From an uncultured bacterium (GTDB lineage Bacteria; Verrucomicrobiota; Kiritimatiellia; RFP12; UBA1067): a stretch of 57,333 nt of DNA. The notes under the pieces were generated by a model. It saw nothing but the letters and a program-made list of their open reading frames with translations, made no database searches and was not told the DNA's origin. Positions 9,007 to 16,393 of the stretch are shown piece after piece (the stretch's first letter is position 1; each line of letters begins with the position of its first letter). The translations under genes were made by a program, and so were the position numbers. The stretch lies in assembly GCA_903935195.1 (NCBI GenBank), contig CAIZQW010000092.1, forward strand, positions 1-57,333, read 5' to 3'.

Positions 9007-9273
9007 TGATATATTTCTCCTTTTTTTGAGAGGGGCCAGTAAATCGCATAGGCGTCGCAATTAGACATAGGACATTCGTAGCCATTCAGTTTTTCAAAGC
9101 CAATGATAAGAGCCCTGCTACAGGTCTGTTCTGCAGTCAACACCATGGGGGCGGATGGGGGCGTAGCTAAAATTCAACATTTGATTTCATATCTTCTTTT
9201 CCCCAAGGTTCGGAGTGTCTCTTGGCAGGCCTTAGCGAATGCTTTATGCTCTGTCTGCCTATTAGGATTCTAG

Positions 9274-9555
9274 CTACTGGACAGCAGGCTCAGTCTCATC
9301 TGGTGATTTTGTTTGGTAGCACGCTTCACTGCGCTCATACAGATACTCGGGATCAAGATCCAAACCGTTATCCCATTCGATTGTGTCAAAGCTGACTCTT
9401 ACCTTCTCAAAGACAGAAACGTCCCTCAACTCTGAGAATCGCCCACAATTAAACAACGGTTTAACATCGAACTTTCGACATTCACCATTATCAAAACCAA
9501 TCCGCAAACAAAACTCACTTTGCGGTTCTACCCGGACAACACTAGGATAATTCAT
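9274..9555 (-). CDS. DUF2442 protein
   Basis: This 93-residue protein has the DUF2442 pattern: an N-terminal VVRVEPQSEFCLRIGFDNGE beta-meander, then KPLFNCGRFSELRDVSVFEKVRV and a terminal IEWDNGLDLDPEYLYE. Such proteins commonly sit next to DUF4160 genes and the pair is often listed as toxin-antitoxin-like, without firm biochemical proof that I know of. Here the DUF4160 gene ends 9 bp upstream, so the two are probably one transcript. Confidence 0.8.
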   Translation of the reverse strand: MNYPSVVRVEPQSEFCLRIGFDNGECRKFDVKPLFNCGRFSELRDVSVFEKVRVSFDTIEWDNGLDLDPEYLYERSEACYQTKSPDETEPAVQ

Positions 9556-9564
9556 AGATTTCTC

Positions 9565-9831
9565 CTATTGGAGGGGTGCGATTCGACAGGGCTCTTCGCC
9601 GTTCATAGCGAGTTCCCAGTCCGCGTTCAGTTCTTCACGATGAATTTCCGCCCACGCCTGTACTAGGCGCAACTGACGTTTAGGCAACCCACCCTTCTGC
9701 AATTCAAGAGTATCCATTAGAAAAGTTGCCTTATGTTCACCATAATAAGCATGAAAATGTGGAGGATTATGCTCGCCAGGGGCATAATACATTCGAATAA
9801 TGATTCCGAAAAACATGGAGATCGTTGGCAT
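9565..9831 (-). CDS. DUF4160 protein
   Basis: This 88-residue protein carries the DUF4160 hallmarks: PTISMFFGIIIRMYYAPGEHNPPHFHAYYGEHKATF near the N-terminus and a C-terminal helix KRQLRLVQAWAEIHREEL. The histidine-rich HNPPHFHAYY segment is conserved in the family. The gene precedes the DUF2442 gene by 9 bp. A toxin-antitoxin-like role is often proposed for the pair but is unproven. Confidence 0.82.
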   Translation of the reverse strand: MPTISMFFGIIIRMYYAPGEHNPPHFHAYYGEHKATFLMDTLELQKGGLPKRQLRLVQAWAEIHREELNADWELAMNGEEPCRIAPLQ

Positions 9832-10027
9832 TTTATTAAGTCCTTCAGCTAAAATCGTCTATGAGTTTTCATTCATAAAAACCTATTTCTCTCATATCAA
9901 ATGTGTTTCCATTATTGCCGATTAACGTTGCGAAAACAAGGGAAAATTAGACACGCTCTTAAGCTCGGCAAGGTGGACGTTCACCCAACTGTAGGGACAG
10001 ATGTCTCAACGCAAGCAGGATAGCCTG

Positions 10028-10097
10028 CCGCCTAAAGGCGGAACTCCGAACAGCAGAGGGGTGACCTGATGGACTGCGGGAGCAGGGATGCTCCCGC
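10028..10097. repeat. two strong hairpins in 280-bp spacer
   Basis: CCGCCT-AA-AGGCGG (10028-10041) and a perfect 9-bp stem GCGGGAGCA-GGGA-TGCTCCCGC (10076-10097) lie just past the 3' end of the exonuclease gene. Neither is followed by a convincing U-tract on the minus strand. They may be a dispersed REP-like hairpin serving as an RNA 3' end. The remaining spacer, 9832-10027, shows nothing else. Confidence 0.55.
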
Positions 10098-10113
10098 CAC
10101 TTTGATTGATCGC

Positions 10114-10707
10114 TCAGGCTTCGGAGAGGGCTTCAACGGTCACGCGCTCCCAGCCTGGCAGGGAGAGGAAGTGTTCCAGGAGGACCGCACACGCGACTGC
10201 ATCGTAGAGGGCGTCATGCGCTTCACGTCCCGGGCAAAGTGAGTCCACACGCGCTTTCAAGGCAAGCGTCTGAATCACGTCTTCCAGGGATTTCGATTCG
10301 AGTGCAGGATAGGCATGCCGTGTCAGTTTCAGCGTGTCAATCCAGGGTCCGAACTTATGCAAAGGCGCCATGGCCATCAACTGGCTCCGTTCGGTTCCGA
10401 TATTATGCGCAACAACTGGTATGCCGCTTAAACGCTCCACCAGCGCTGGCAGTACCTCGCTCGGTGTGGGAGCCACAGCGAGTTGGTCTCTGATTTTTGC
10501 ATGACGGCCAGGCGCGCGCAGATTAAAAGGACGATCGCCAATATGAAACAGAGACTCGTATTGCATCTCGCCTTGGACAACCCCCTGCTCAACCATCACC
10601 ACGCCAACCTGCCACGGCTCAACACGAAAACCCGGCACAGCGCCGGTGGTTTCAAAGTCAATCACGCCGAAGCGCGCTTCGCGAGCTATTGAATATCCAG
10701 GGTTCAT
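10114..10707 (-). CDS. DEDDh 3'-5' exonuclease (DnaQ-like)
   Basis: This 197-residue protein has the three Exo motifs of DEDDh nucleases: FGVIDFETTG (Exo I), VVAHNIGTERSQL (Exo II) and HDALYDA (Exo III with the diagnostic His). It is shorter and more divergent than a replicative epsilon subunit, so a repair or RNA-processing exonuclease is as likely as proofreading. The start at 10707 is chosen because the frame further upstream translates a repeat element. No clear ribosome site precedes it. Confidence 0.8.
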   Translation of the reverse strand: MNPGYSIAREARFGVIDFETTGAVPGFRVEPWQVGVVMVEQGVVQGEMQYESLFHIGDRPFNLRAPGRHAKIRDQLAVAPTPSEVLPALVERLSGIPVVAHNIGTERSQLMAMAPLHKFGPWIDTLKLTRHAYPALESKSLEDVIQTLALKARVDSLCPGREAHDALYDAVACAVLLEHFLSLPGWERVTVEALSEA

Positions 10708-10725
10708 CTTTTTTGTAATTTCAAA

Positions 10726-10878
10726 CTGGAATGTTGGAATATAGGAATGTTGGAATGTTGGGGAAAGACGAGTATCGGCTTCTGGAGGGCCACGCTCCGT
10801 CGTGGCCGGACGCGACAGAGCGCGTCCCTCCAAAAGTGAATTGAAGCACCCCAGTATTCCATCCTTCCGGTATTCCTC
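10726..10878. repeat. composite inverted-repeat spacer element, copy 2, with three-way-junction core
   Basis: The left arm is an iterated GGAATGTTGGAAT array (10726-10763) and the right arm is CAGTATTCCATCC-like (10851-10878). The core folds perfectly: outer stem TGGAGGG/CCCTCCA (10783-10789, 10826-10832) encloses two hairpins, GGCCACG/CGTGGCC (10788-10807) and GGACGCG/CGCGTCC (10808-10827). It lies between thiD and the exonuclease gene. Confidence 0.8.
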
Positions 10879-10923
10879 TTCTAATTACTCCTCTTCTTTG
10901 TTCCCGCTCGGCGGGCGGTGGGC

Positions 10924-11766
10924 TTAAAGGGTCTGTATGCGGATCTCTTCGACGGGCAGGCGTTGCGGTGTTCCAAGGACTGTGGCCACTTCACCCACAT
11001 AGATACCTGTCCGGATGGACTCATAGACATACGCCTTGCCCTCGATAACGGCCTGGAGCAGGTCATTCCCGCAGGCAAGGGAGGCTGTAATGGCCGCGCT
11101 CAGGGAACATCCTGTGCCATGCGTGGACAAAGGCTGGTCTAGGCGGGGACTGGAGAGCAGCGAGAGCTTCTCCCCATCAAAGAGGATATCCTCTGCGCAC
11201 ATCCCTGTCCCGTGTCCGCCCTTGACGAGCACGGCGCAACAAAACTGATCTGCCAAGGCTCGGGCAGCATCTTGTTGTTCCTCGGGTGTCGTAATGCTCT
11301 TACCCAGGAGACGTTCAGCCTCGGGCAAGTTGGGCGTCACCAATGTAGCCAAGGGTAAGAGTTTTTTTGACAACGCCTCCATCGCGTCCTCCGCCAGCAA
11401 GGGAGCTCCGCTCGTCGCCAGCATCACAGGGTCCATCACCTTGGGGATCCGGTTCTGCAGCAAGAGGCGATTAGCAACCACGTCGATGATCTCGGCTGTC
11501 GCCAACATGCCTGTCTTGAGTGCGCCGACAGTATAAACTTCCAGGACAGCATCCAGTTGTTCGCCCATGAAGGCGGGATCTGAGATCAGCACCGAGCGAA
11601 CACCAAACGGATTCTGTGCAGTCAGGGCCGTGATCGCAGTGCAGCCGTGCACACCAAAGGTTCGGAAGGCGCGGAGGTCCGCTTGAATGCCGGCATTGCC
11701 ACCGCTGTCGCTTCCAGCGATAGTCAGGGCGACGGCTTGGCGGGTATGAGTGTCCAACTCGTTCAT
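10924..11766 (-). CDS. thiD: hydroxymethylpyrimidine (phosphate) kinase
   Basis: This 280-residue ribokinase-superfamily protein has the ThiD signatures: ALTIAGSDSGGNAGIQADLR at the N-terminus, ALKTGML, and the anion-hole/catalytic segment STHGTGCSLSAAI near residue 215. It would phosphorylate HMP to HMP-PP for thiamine synthesis in the cytoplasm. No other thi gene is in the window and no TPP riboswitch is recognisable upstream, so regulation is unclear. It follows the GT-C gene by 79 bp on the same strand and may be the distal gene of that operon. Confidence 0.92.
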   Translation of the reverse strand: MNELDTHTRQAVALTIAGSDSGGNAGIQADLRAFRTFGVHGCTAITALTAQNPFGVRSVLISDPAFMGEQLDAVLEVYTVGALKTGMLATAEIIDVVANRLLLQNRIPKVMDPVMLATSGAPLLAEDAMEALSKKLLPLATLVTPNLPEAERLLGKSITTPEEQQDAARALADQFCCAVLVKGGHGTGMCAEDILFDGEKLSLLSSPRLDQPLSTHGTGCSLSAAITASLACGNDLLQAVIEGKAYVYESIRTGIYVGEVATVLGTPQRLPVEEIRIQTL

Positions 11767-11772
11767 AACTCG

Positions 11773-11809
11773 TTTAATTTTAGATTTGTGATTTTAGATT
11801 TTAGATTTG
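11773..11809. repeat. iterated TTTTAGATTT spacer repeat
   Basis: Three imperfect units of ATTTTAGATTT fill half of the 79-bp gap between the GT-C gene and thiD. This is one of several unrelated iterated micro-repeats confined to spacers in this window. Confidence 0.5.
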
Positions 11810-11845
11810 AGGCATGGCTTCCGCCGGCAAAACTAAAAGCTAGGG

Positions 11846-13405
11846 CTACCGTTTCCGTGAATAGATCTCGAGCCGGGTGTTGTTCTGGCCGAAAGCGTCA
11901 ATTATTTTGGTCAGGGTGTAGTTGCGTATCAGGGTTTCGCGGAAGAGCTTCTGATCTTCCGCTGGAACTTCATCCATCACAGGGGAGCGCACTGCAAACC
12001 CATAACCGCTCACCGCCGCCATAGAGCAAGGTGCCTTTTCAAGCAACTCCAACATGAGCGTCTTATTCAGGACATGATACTTTTTCGCCTCAGCATCTGA
12101 GAGGCCGGGGAAGTAGCAGAAGGGCCCCATCTCCAACCCCTCTGGGACGCGCTTCCCGGACTGGACAGCCAAGTAGAGATCCTGCGTCAGCAAGCGTCCA
12201 TCCTCCTTGGGTAACTCAGCTGCCACCTGCCTAAGCATCTGAACATCAGGAGCCGCCTTCTTCACGGCCCAAAACCGATCCTGCCGGGTGATGAGCCACT
12301 CTTGCGGCAGGCTCGAGCCAAAGGTTCCACCCAAGGACAAGACCGTCACAAAGAGACAGACGCGTCCACACAATCCTTCAGGGACAACCTGCATGGCCCA
12401 CCCCACAACCGCAGCAATCAACAGCCCCATGACCGGGACCTGGTAATCATCATACGGATAGGGACTCAACAGTTGCACTATGAAAACGCCCAGGAAGGCG
12501 ACACACCAGATCAGAGGCCAGTCATTCAGGACTGGACGCTCCTTCGAGCGAACCGCATGTTTGGACCGAAAGACTTGGAAGATAATCAAGGCTGAGGCCA
12601 GCATAGCGACTGGCAGGTAGAACCGGACGATTCGAGAGATGGAGCCCACGACAAACAAGAGATCGCGTCCGCTTCTGGCAGCATGGAAGGTCTGGGCAAA
12701 AATAAATTCGTCACGCGCCAACAGTAACGAGGGCAGATAGACCGCGGCAAGCCCCAAGCCACCGCCGAGTGAGAACCAAAGCCAGGCCTTCCCCGTCTGG
12801 CGCCAGGTCATCATCATCGCCACAGCTGTGATCGGCAGGAGCATACCCATCGAGATCCGCGTACCTGCGGCAAACGCGAGCAGGATGCCAGCAAGTAGCG
12901 AACAGATCCAGGCAGGGCATTTCATATTGCCCCGCGCACCGAAGAAGAGGAGCACATAGCCGACCATGATGAACGTAGAGGCCAATGCGTATGTCTTTGG
13001 GATGGTTGTGAAATAAACATGATAGATATTACAACCCGATAATGCCGCACCCATGACTGTTGCGGCAAAGGCGCGATCCCGTGATACCGCACATCGTGCC
13101 AAAAAGGCTGTAGCAATGCACCCCAAGACCCCGAAGAAAACCGTTAGCAACCGTCCGCCCAAGACCCCGAAGGGAGCCCAAAGCCATTCGAGCCAGCCAT
13201 AGACATAGGGCATGACTGGACCTTGCGTAAAAAAGAAATCCCGATACGGCATGGCTCCCTCAGCCACACGTTGAGCGGCCGTGAGATACCAGCCTTCATC
13301 TTGATTCAGATTTCCAAAGAGGACGGCGAAAGCATAAAGGAAGAGGGCTGAGGGGAGCGCCAACCAGAGGGACAACCATACAAAACGCCTACTTTTATTA
13401 ATCAT
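11846..13405 (-). CDS. GT-C fold membrane glycosyltransferase (ArnT/PMT/GT39-like)
   Basis: This roughly 519-residue integral membrane protein has about ten to eleven predicted helices. An acidic motif in the first extracytoplasmic loop, NLNQDEGWYLTAAQRVAEG, followed by PYRDFFFTQGP, is the usual signature of polyprenyl-phosphate-sugar-dependent GT-C enzymes. It would transfer a sugar to a lipid or protein at the outer face of the inner membrane. The start at 13405 overlaps the hslO stop by 8 bp, indicating translational coupling. Acceptor and donor are unknown. Confidence 0.75.
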   Translation of the reverse strand: MINKSRRFVWLSLWLALPSALFLYAFAVLFGNLNQDEGWYLTAAQRVAEGAMPYRDFFFTQGPVMPYVYGWLEWLWAPFGVLGGRLLTVFFGVLGCIATAFLARCAVSRDRAFAATVMGAALSGCNIYHVYFTTIPKTYALASTFIMVGYVLLFFGARGNMKCPAWICSLLAGILLAFAAGTRISMGMLLPITAVAMMMTWRQTGKAWLWFSLGGGLGLAAVYLPSLLLARDEFIFAQTFHAARSGRDLLFVVGSISRIVRFYLPVAMLASALIIFQVFRSKHAVRSKERPVLNDWPLIWCVAFLGVFIVQLLSPYPYDDYQVPVMGLLIAAVVGWAMQVVPEGLCGRVCLFVTVLSLGGTFGSSLPQEWLITRQDRFWAVKKAAPDVQMLRQVAAELPKEDGRLLTQDLYLAVQSGKRVPEGLEMGPFCYFPGLSDAEAKKYHVLNKTLMLELLEKAPCSMAAVSGYGFAVRSPVMDEVPAEDQKLFRETLIRNYTLTKIIDAFGQNNTRLEIYSRKR

Positions 13406-14294
13406 TGGCTTTACTCCTCGCTTCCAAAACCTGTTGCACAAAATCAGCTTCGACGCGATACCCCTTGCCACACATGTGGCAAAAGATCTGTAGAGGCCCG
13501 GCCTGTCCAAGCAGGGCCTGGAGATCCTCTGTCGGGAGTCCGCTCAGCATACCCTGAACACGTTCGGTAGAACACCGGCAGGAAAAGAACAAGGGGAATA
13601 TTTCGTCGAAGCTACAGTCCGTCAACCCCACTGTCGCACAGATGGTTTCCAGGGAGGCTGCAGCATCCAGACATTCCAAGATCGTTCCTTCCGTAAAAAG
13701 CTCTTCGAGCCGCTTAAAAGCAGCATGATCGCCATCGGGCAGACACTCGATCAGCAAGCCCCGCGCGGAATCAATAAAGGCTCCATACGCCAGCGCGCTC
13801 GTCTGCACGAAGACCTGCCGCTGTAACGACTGCTTGTAATAGGCCTCTAGACTGCGCGAAATCGAGGCGGGCGTGACATCGATCGATGCACTGGAGAGCA
13901 CCTTGCCCAGGGTCGAGCGAATGACTTGCACTTCCGCAAGTTCTCCCAGGGCCGCAGAGGTATCCAGCTCCTCAGCAGCGTCAAATTCATTCATGACCTT
14001 GACCTGCGTATAGCCGCGAAGCCCTCCTTCCCGGGACGCTTCGACCAGCAAGCCGCCTAAAGGACCTGAAACACGCAAACGTAAGGTAACGGTCTCGTTG
14101 GGTTCCGTCAACTCAGAGCCTAACAGGGCAACACCGGCGAGTGCCTCGGCCTGAATCAGTCCTGCGGTAGGTCCACACAGATGGCTGCGCTCCAACTCAC
14201 GAGCGGAATCCGTGACCTCAACTTGCACAAGCCTGATTTTCAGGGAGGGAGAGAAGGCGCAGCGCCTCCCATCGGAGGTCTTGGACATGATCAT
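13398..14294 (-). CDS. hslO: redox-regulated chaperone Hsp33
   Basis: This 298-residue Hsp33 has the four zinc cysteines of the C-terminal redox switch as CRC (FFSCRCSTERV) and CHMC (FCHMCGKGY). The N-terminal core shows LRVSGPLGGLLVEAS and IDVTPASISRSLEAYYKQS, as expected. On oxidation the cysteines form disulfides, release zinc and activate holdase activity. The start ATG at 14294 overlaps the preceding stop by 4 bp (ATGA). Confidence 0.93.
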   Translation of the reverse strand: MIMSKTSDGRRCAFSPSLKIRLVQVEVTDSARELERSHLCGPTAGLIQAEALAGVALLGSELTEPNETVTLRLRVSGPLGGLLVEASREGGLRGYTQVKVMNEFDAAEELDTSAALGELAEVQVIRSTLGKVLSSASIDVTPASISRSLEAYYKQSLQRQVFVQTSALAYGAFIDSARGLLIECLPDGDHAAFKRLEELFTEGTILECLDAAASLETICATVGLTDCSFDEIFPLFFSCRCSTERVQGMLSGLPTEDLQALLGQAGPLQIFCHMCGKGYRVEADFVQQVLEARSKAND

Positions 14295-16393
14295 GGCTGC
14301 TCCTTCGTCCTCGCCAGCACGCCTTCCAGAAATCCCATGAACTTCTCACGAAGAAAGTCAAGATGGTTTGCCTGCAAGTGGAGCGTCCATAAGGCAAATT
14401 CCCACTGGGCTTTAAAATTATATTGCGCACGAACGCCAGGATCAAAGGCTTCAAACTGCTCTCGACGCACCTGATAATTCCAATTCATCTCCTGCGTCTT
14501 CAAGGCAAACCCATCAAAGAAACGCGTAGCCAGTTCATTGATCGTGACAGCCTCCTGATGTTTTTTCCAGAAACCGACCAGCACTTCCGCATAACGCGTC
14601 AAATAAAACTCAACGAGCACATCCAAGTTCTGCTGGTCATGAACCAGGTTGGGCCAGCCCAGGGCCCCGCGCACAGAGCAGATGCTGACACGGACGGGCA
14701 TTTCGCGGTTCTGTTTGATGTCGTAAGAAAACTCAAAAATTTCTTTGCCTTCCCCATAACGACAACTCTTTGTTTCGGGCAGATATTTTTTCAACACCAT
14801 GTTCTGCGCGGCCGCGCTACCCAGTAGCGCGCCAAGGCCTAGGATGATTTCAGGATCTTCGCCTTTTGTGCCATGGCCTCGCTCATCCAACTTGACGAAG
14901 TGACGAGCAGGAATATAGTCGAGGGAGTCGCCGGGATAGCGGGTTCGGATAAAGGTCGTGACCTCCTTGCCCGTTGTGTTTTCGACCCAACGGAGCAACT
15001 TATAATCACCAAAGCTCACGCCCAGCTCCTTAAACGCATAGACACGCGCCAACATATAGCTGCCATATCCGGGCTTCTTGAGCTTGAGGCGCTTCTCAAT
15101 CAAGCTGGTGCACAAGGGACGCCGATTGGTCTTGAAGACAATTTCACGCGGAATGCCTAACCCCAGCTGAACATCCGCATTCGTGCGCAACTCATAGACG
15201 TTTGCATATTCGAGGGATTCGTCCTGGCTCATCACCTTTTCGATGTTACCCAGAAGAATGCGCGTACGCTCATCTGCCCGATGATGGAACTCGGGACGTC
15301 CGCCACGATAGGTCGCTCCGGGTAGTGCGGTACGGCGATCATCAAAGGCGGGGGTTATTGAAGAGTCCGAGTGTCCAACATAGATCGCCCCAGTCAAATG
15401 CATATAGAGCGTCTCAATGAAATCTTCGCTGGCTTCATCCTCCAACTCGGGACGTTCGAGTGACGCCCTGAACAATTCGTCAAAGGCCTGGATGCTGGTG
15501 ACAACATCCTGCTGTTCAATCATATTCAACGTGATCCACTCCATCATCCGTTCAATAGAGGGGATTAAACGCTGCAGGGCCTCGCCCCGTTGCATACCGA
15601 AAAGCTCAATTTCATAATGACCATGGAATTTAGGCGTTCGAACATATGAGCGCTTCTCATTTTCAGCAACCGAAACCAGCTCCCGCAAACAGGCGAGCGC
15701 TTTTGGATAATCCGTAACAGCCCACTCTGAAATTTTGTGAAACTCACTGTAGGCGAGAAAATGAACACCTTTGATACTGTGGTAATAGCGTAACGGGGAG
15801 TTGATTCTCTTGCGACTCGCTTGGGTGGCCAGCTCCATCTCTTTGCGCGACCAAGCCAAGGGCTTCACGCGCCACTCCTGTCCGAGTCGGCGATAATAGT
15901 CGAGCGCCACATCATTACGTTCGCTCATCACAATATCGTCCAACATAAAGCCCAAGGCTTGCAACCACTCATCCGCCTGCACGACCAGGTCTGTCGGCAC
16001 TTCGCGTTGCGAGACCTCGATCTTTCCCTCGACCATATTTGCACAGATCACCTTTGTTGAAAGGATGGTGCTACGTCGCGCAGCAGGGACACGTCCAACA
16101 TTCCAGAACTGGCCCGAGAGCAAGGGCATGGCAGCAACGGCATGGTTCCCGGTCGTCATAGTCAGTACATACCCTGCAGTGTCTTTGACCAGATCCCGTT
16201 TGCGCACGAGGAGCATCGGCTGATGTCCATCTTGGTCAAGCCAAGCATCTTTTTCAAAAATAAAGGTGTCACAACCCCAGTCATACGCCATGAAGGTTCG
16301 GGTCCGACCTGTGCTCTTGACCGTTACAGTACCAGATTTTCTACGCGCCTCGCGCCGGACGCGATCAATAAAAGTTACTACATTATTTTTCAT
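14291..16393 (-). CDS. large soluble protein of unknown function (700 aa)
   Basis: I do not recognise this protein. It is about 700 residues, without signal peptide or membrane helix, basic at the N-terminus (VRREARRKSGTVTVKSTGR) and rich in aromatic and charged residues in its second half (EMNWNYQVRREQFEAFDP). Possible substructures are an N-terminal beta-rich part and a long helical C-terminus. It overlaps the MurU-AmgK-like gene by 11 bp and hslO by 4 bp, so it is made with both. The start at 16393 (MKNNVVTF) is preferred over 16414, which would overlap more. Confidence 0.6.
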   Translation of the reverse strand: MKNNVVTFIDRVRREARRKSGTVTVKSTGRTRTFMAYDWGCDTFIFEKDAWLDQDGHQPMLLVRKRDLVKDTAGYVLTMTTGNHAVAAMPLLSGQFWNVGRVPAARRSTILSTKVICANMVEGKIEVSQREVPTDLVVQADEWLQALGFMLDDIVMSERNDVALDYYRRLGQEWRVKPLAWSRKEMELATQASRKRINSPLRYYHSIKGVHFLAYSEFHKISEWAVTDYPKALACLRELVSVAENEKRSYVRTPKFHGHYEIELFGMQRGEALQRLIPSIERMMEWITLNMIEQQDVVTSIQAFDELFRASLERPELEDEASEDFIETLYMHLTGAIYVGHSDSSITPAFDDRRTALPGATYRGGRPEFHHRADERTRILLGNIEKVMSQDESLEYANVYELRTNADVQLGLGIPREIVFKTNRRPLCTSLIEKRLKLKKPGYGSYMLARVYAFKELGVSFGDYKLLRWVENTTGKEVTTFIRTRYPGDSLDYIPARHFVKLDERGHGTKGEDPEIILGLGALLGSAAAQNMVLKKYLPETKSCRYGEGKEIFEFSYDIKQNREMPVRVSICSVRGALGWPNLVHDQQNLDVLVEFYLTRYAEVLVGFWKKHQEAVTINELATRFFDGFALKTQEMNWNYQVRREQFEAFDPGVRAQYNFKAQWEFALWTLHLQANHLDFLREKFMGFLEGVLARTKEQP

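Noticed and set aside
11767-11845. TPP riboswitch before thiD
   Set aside because: The 79-bp gap holds only an iterated AT-rich repeat and no CUGAGA-type core.
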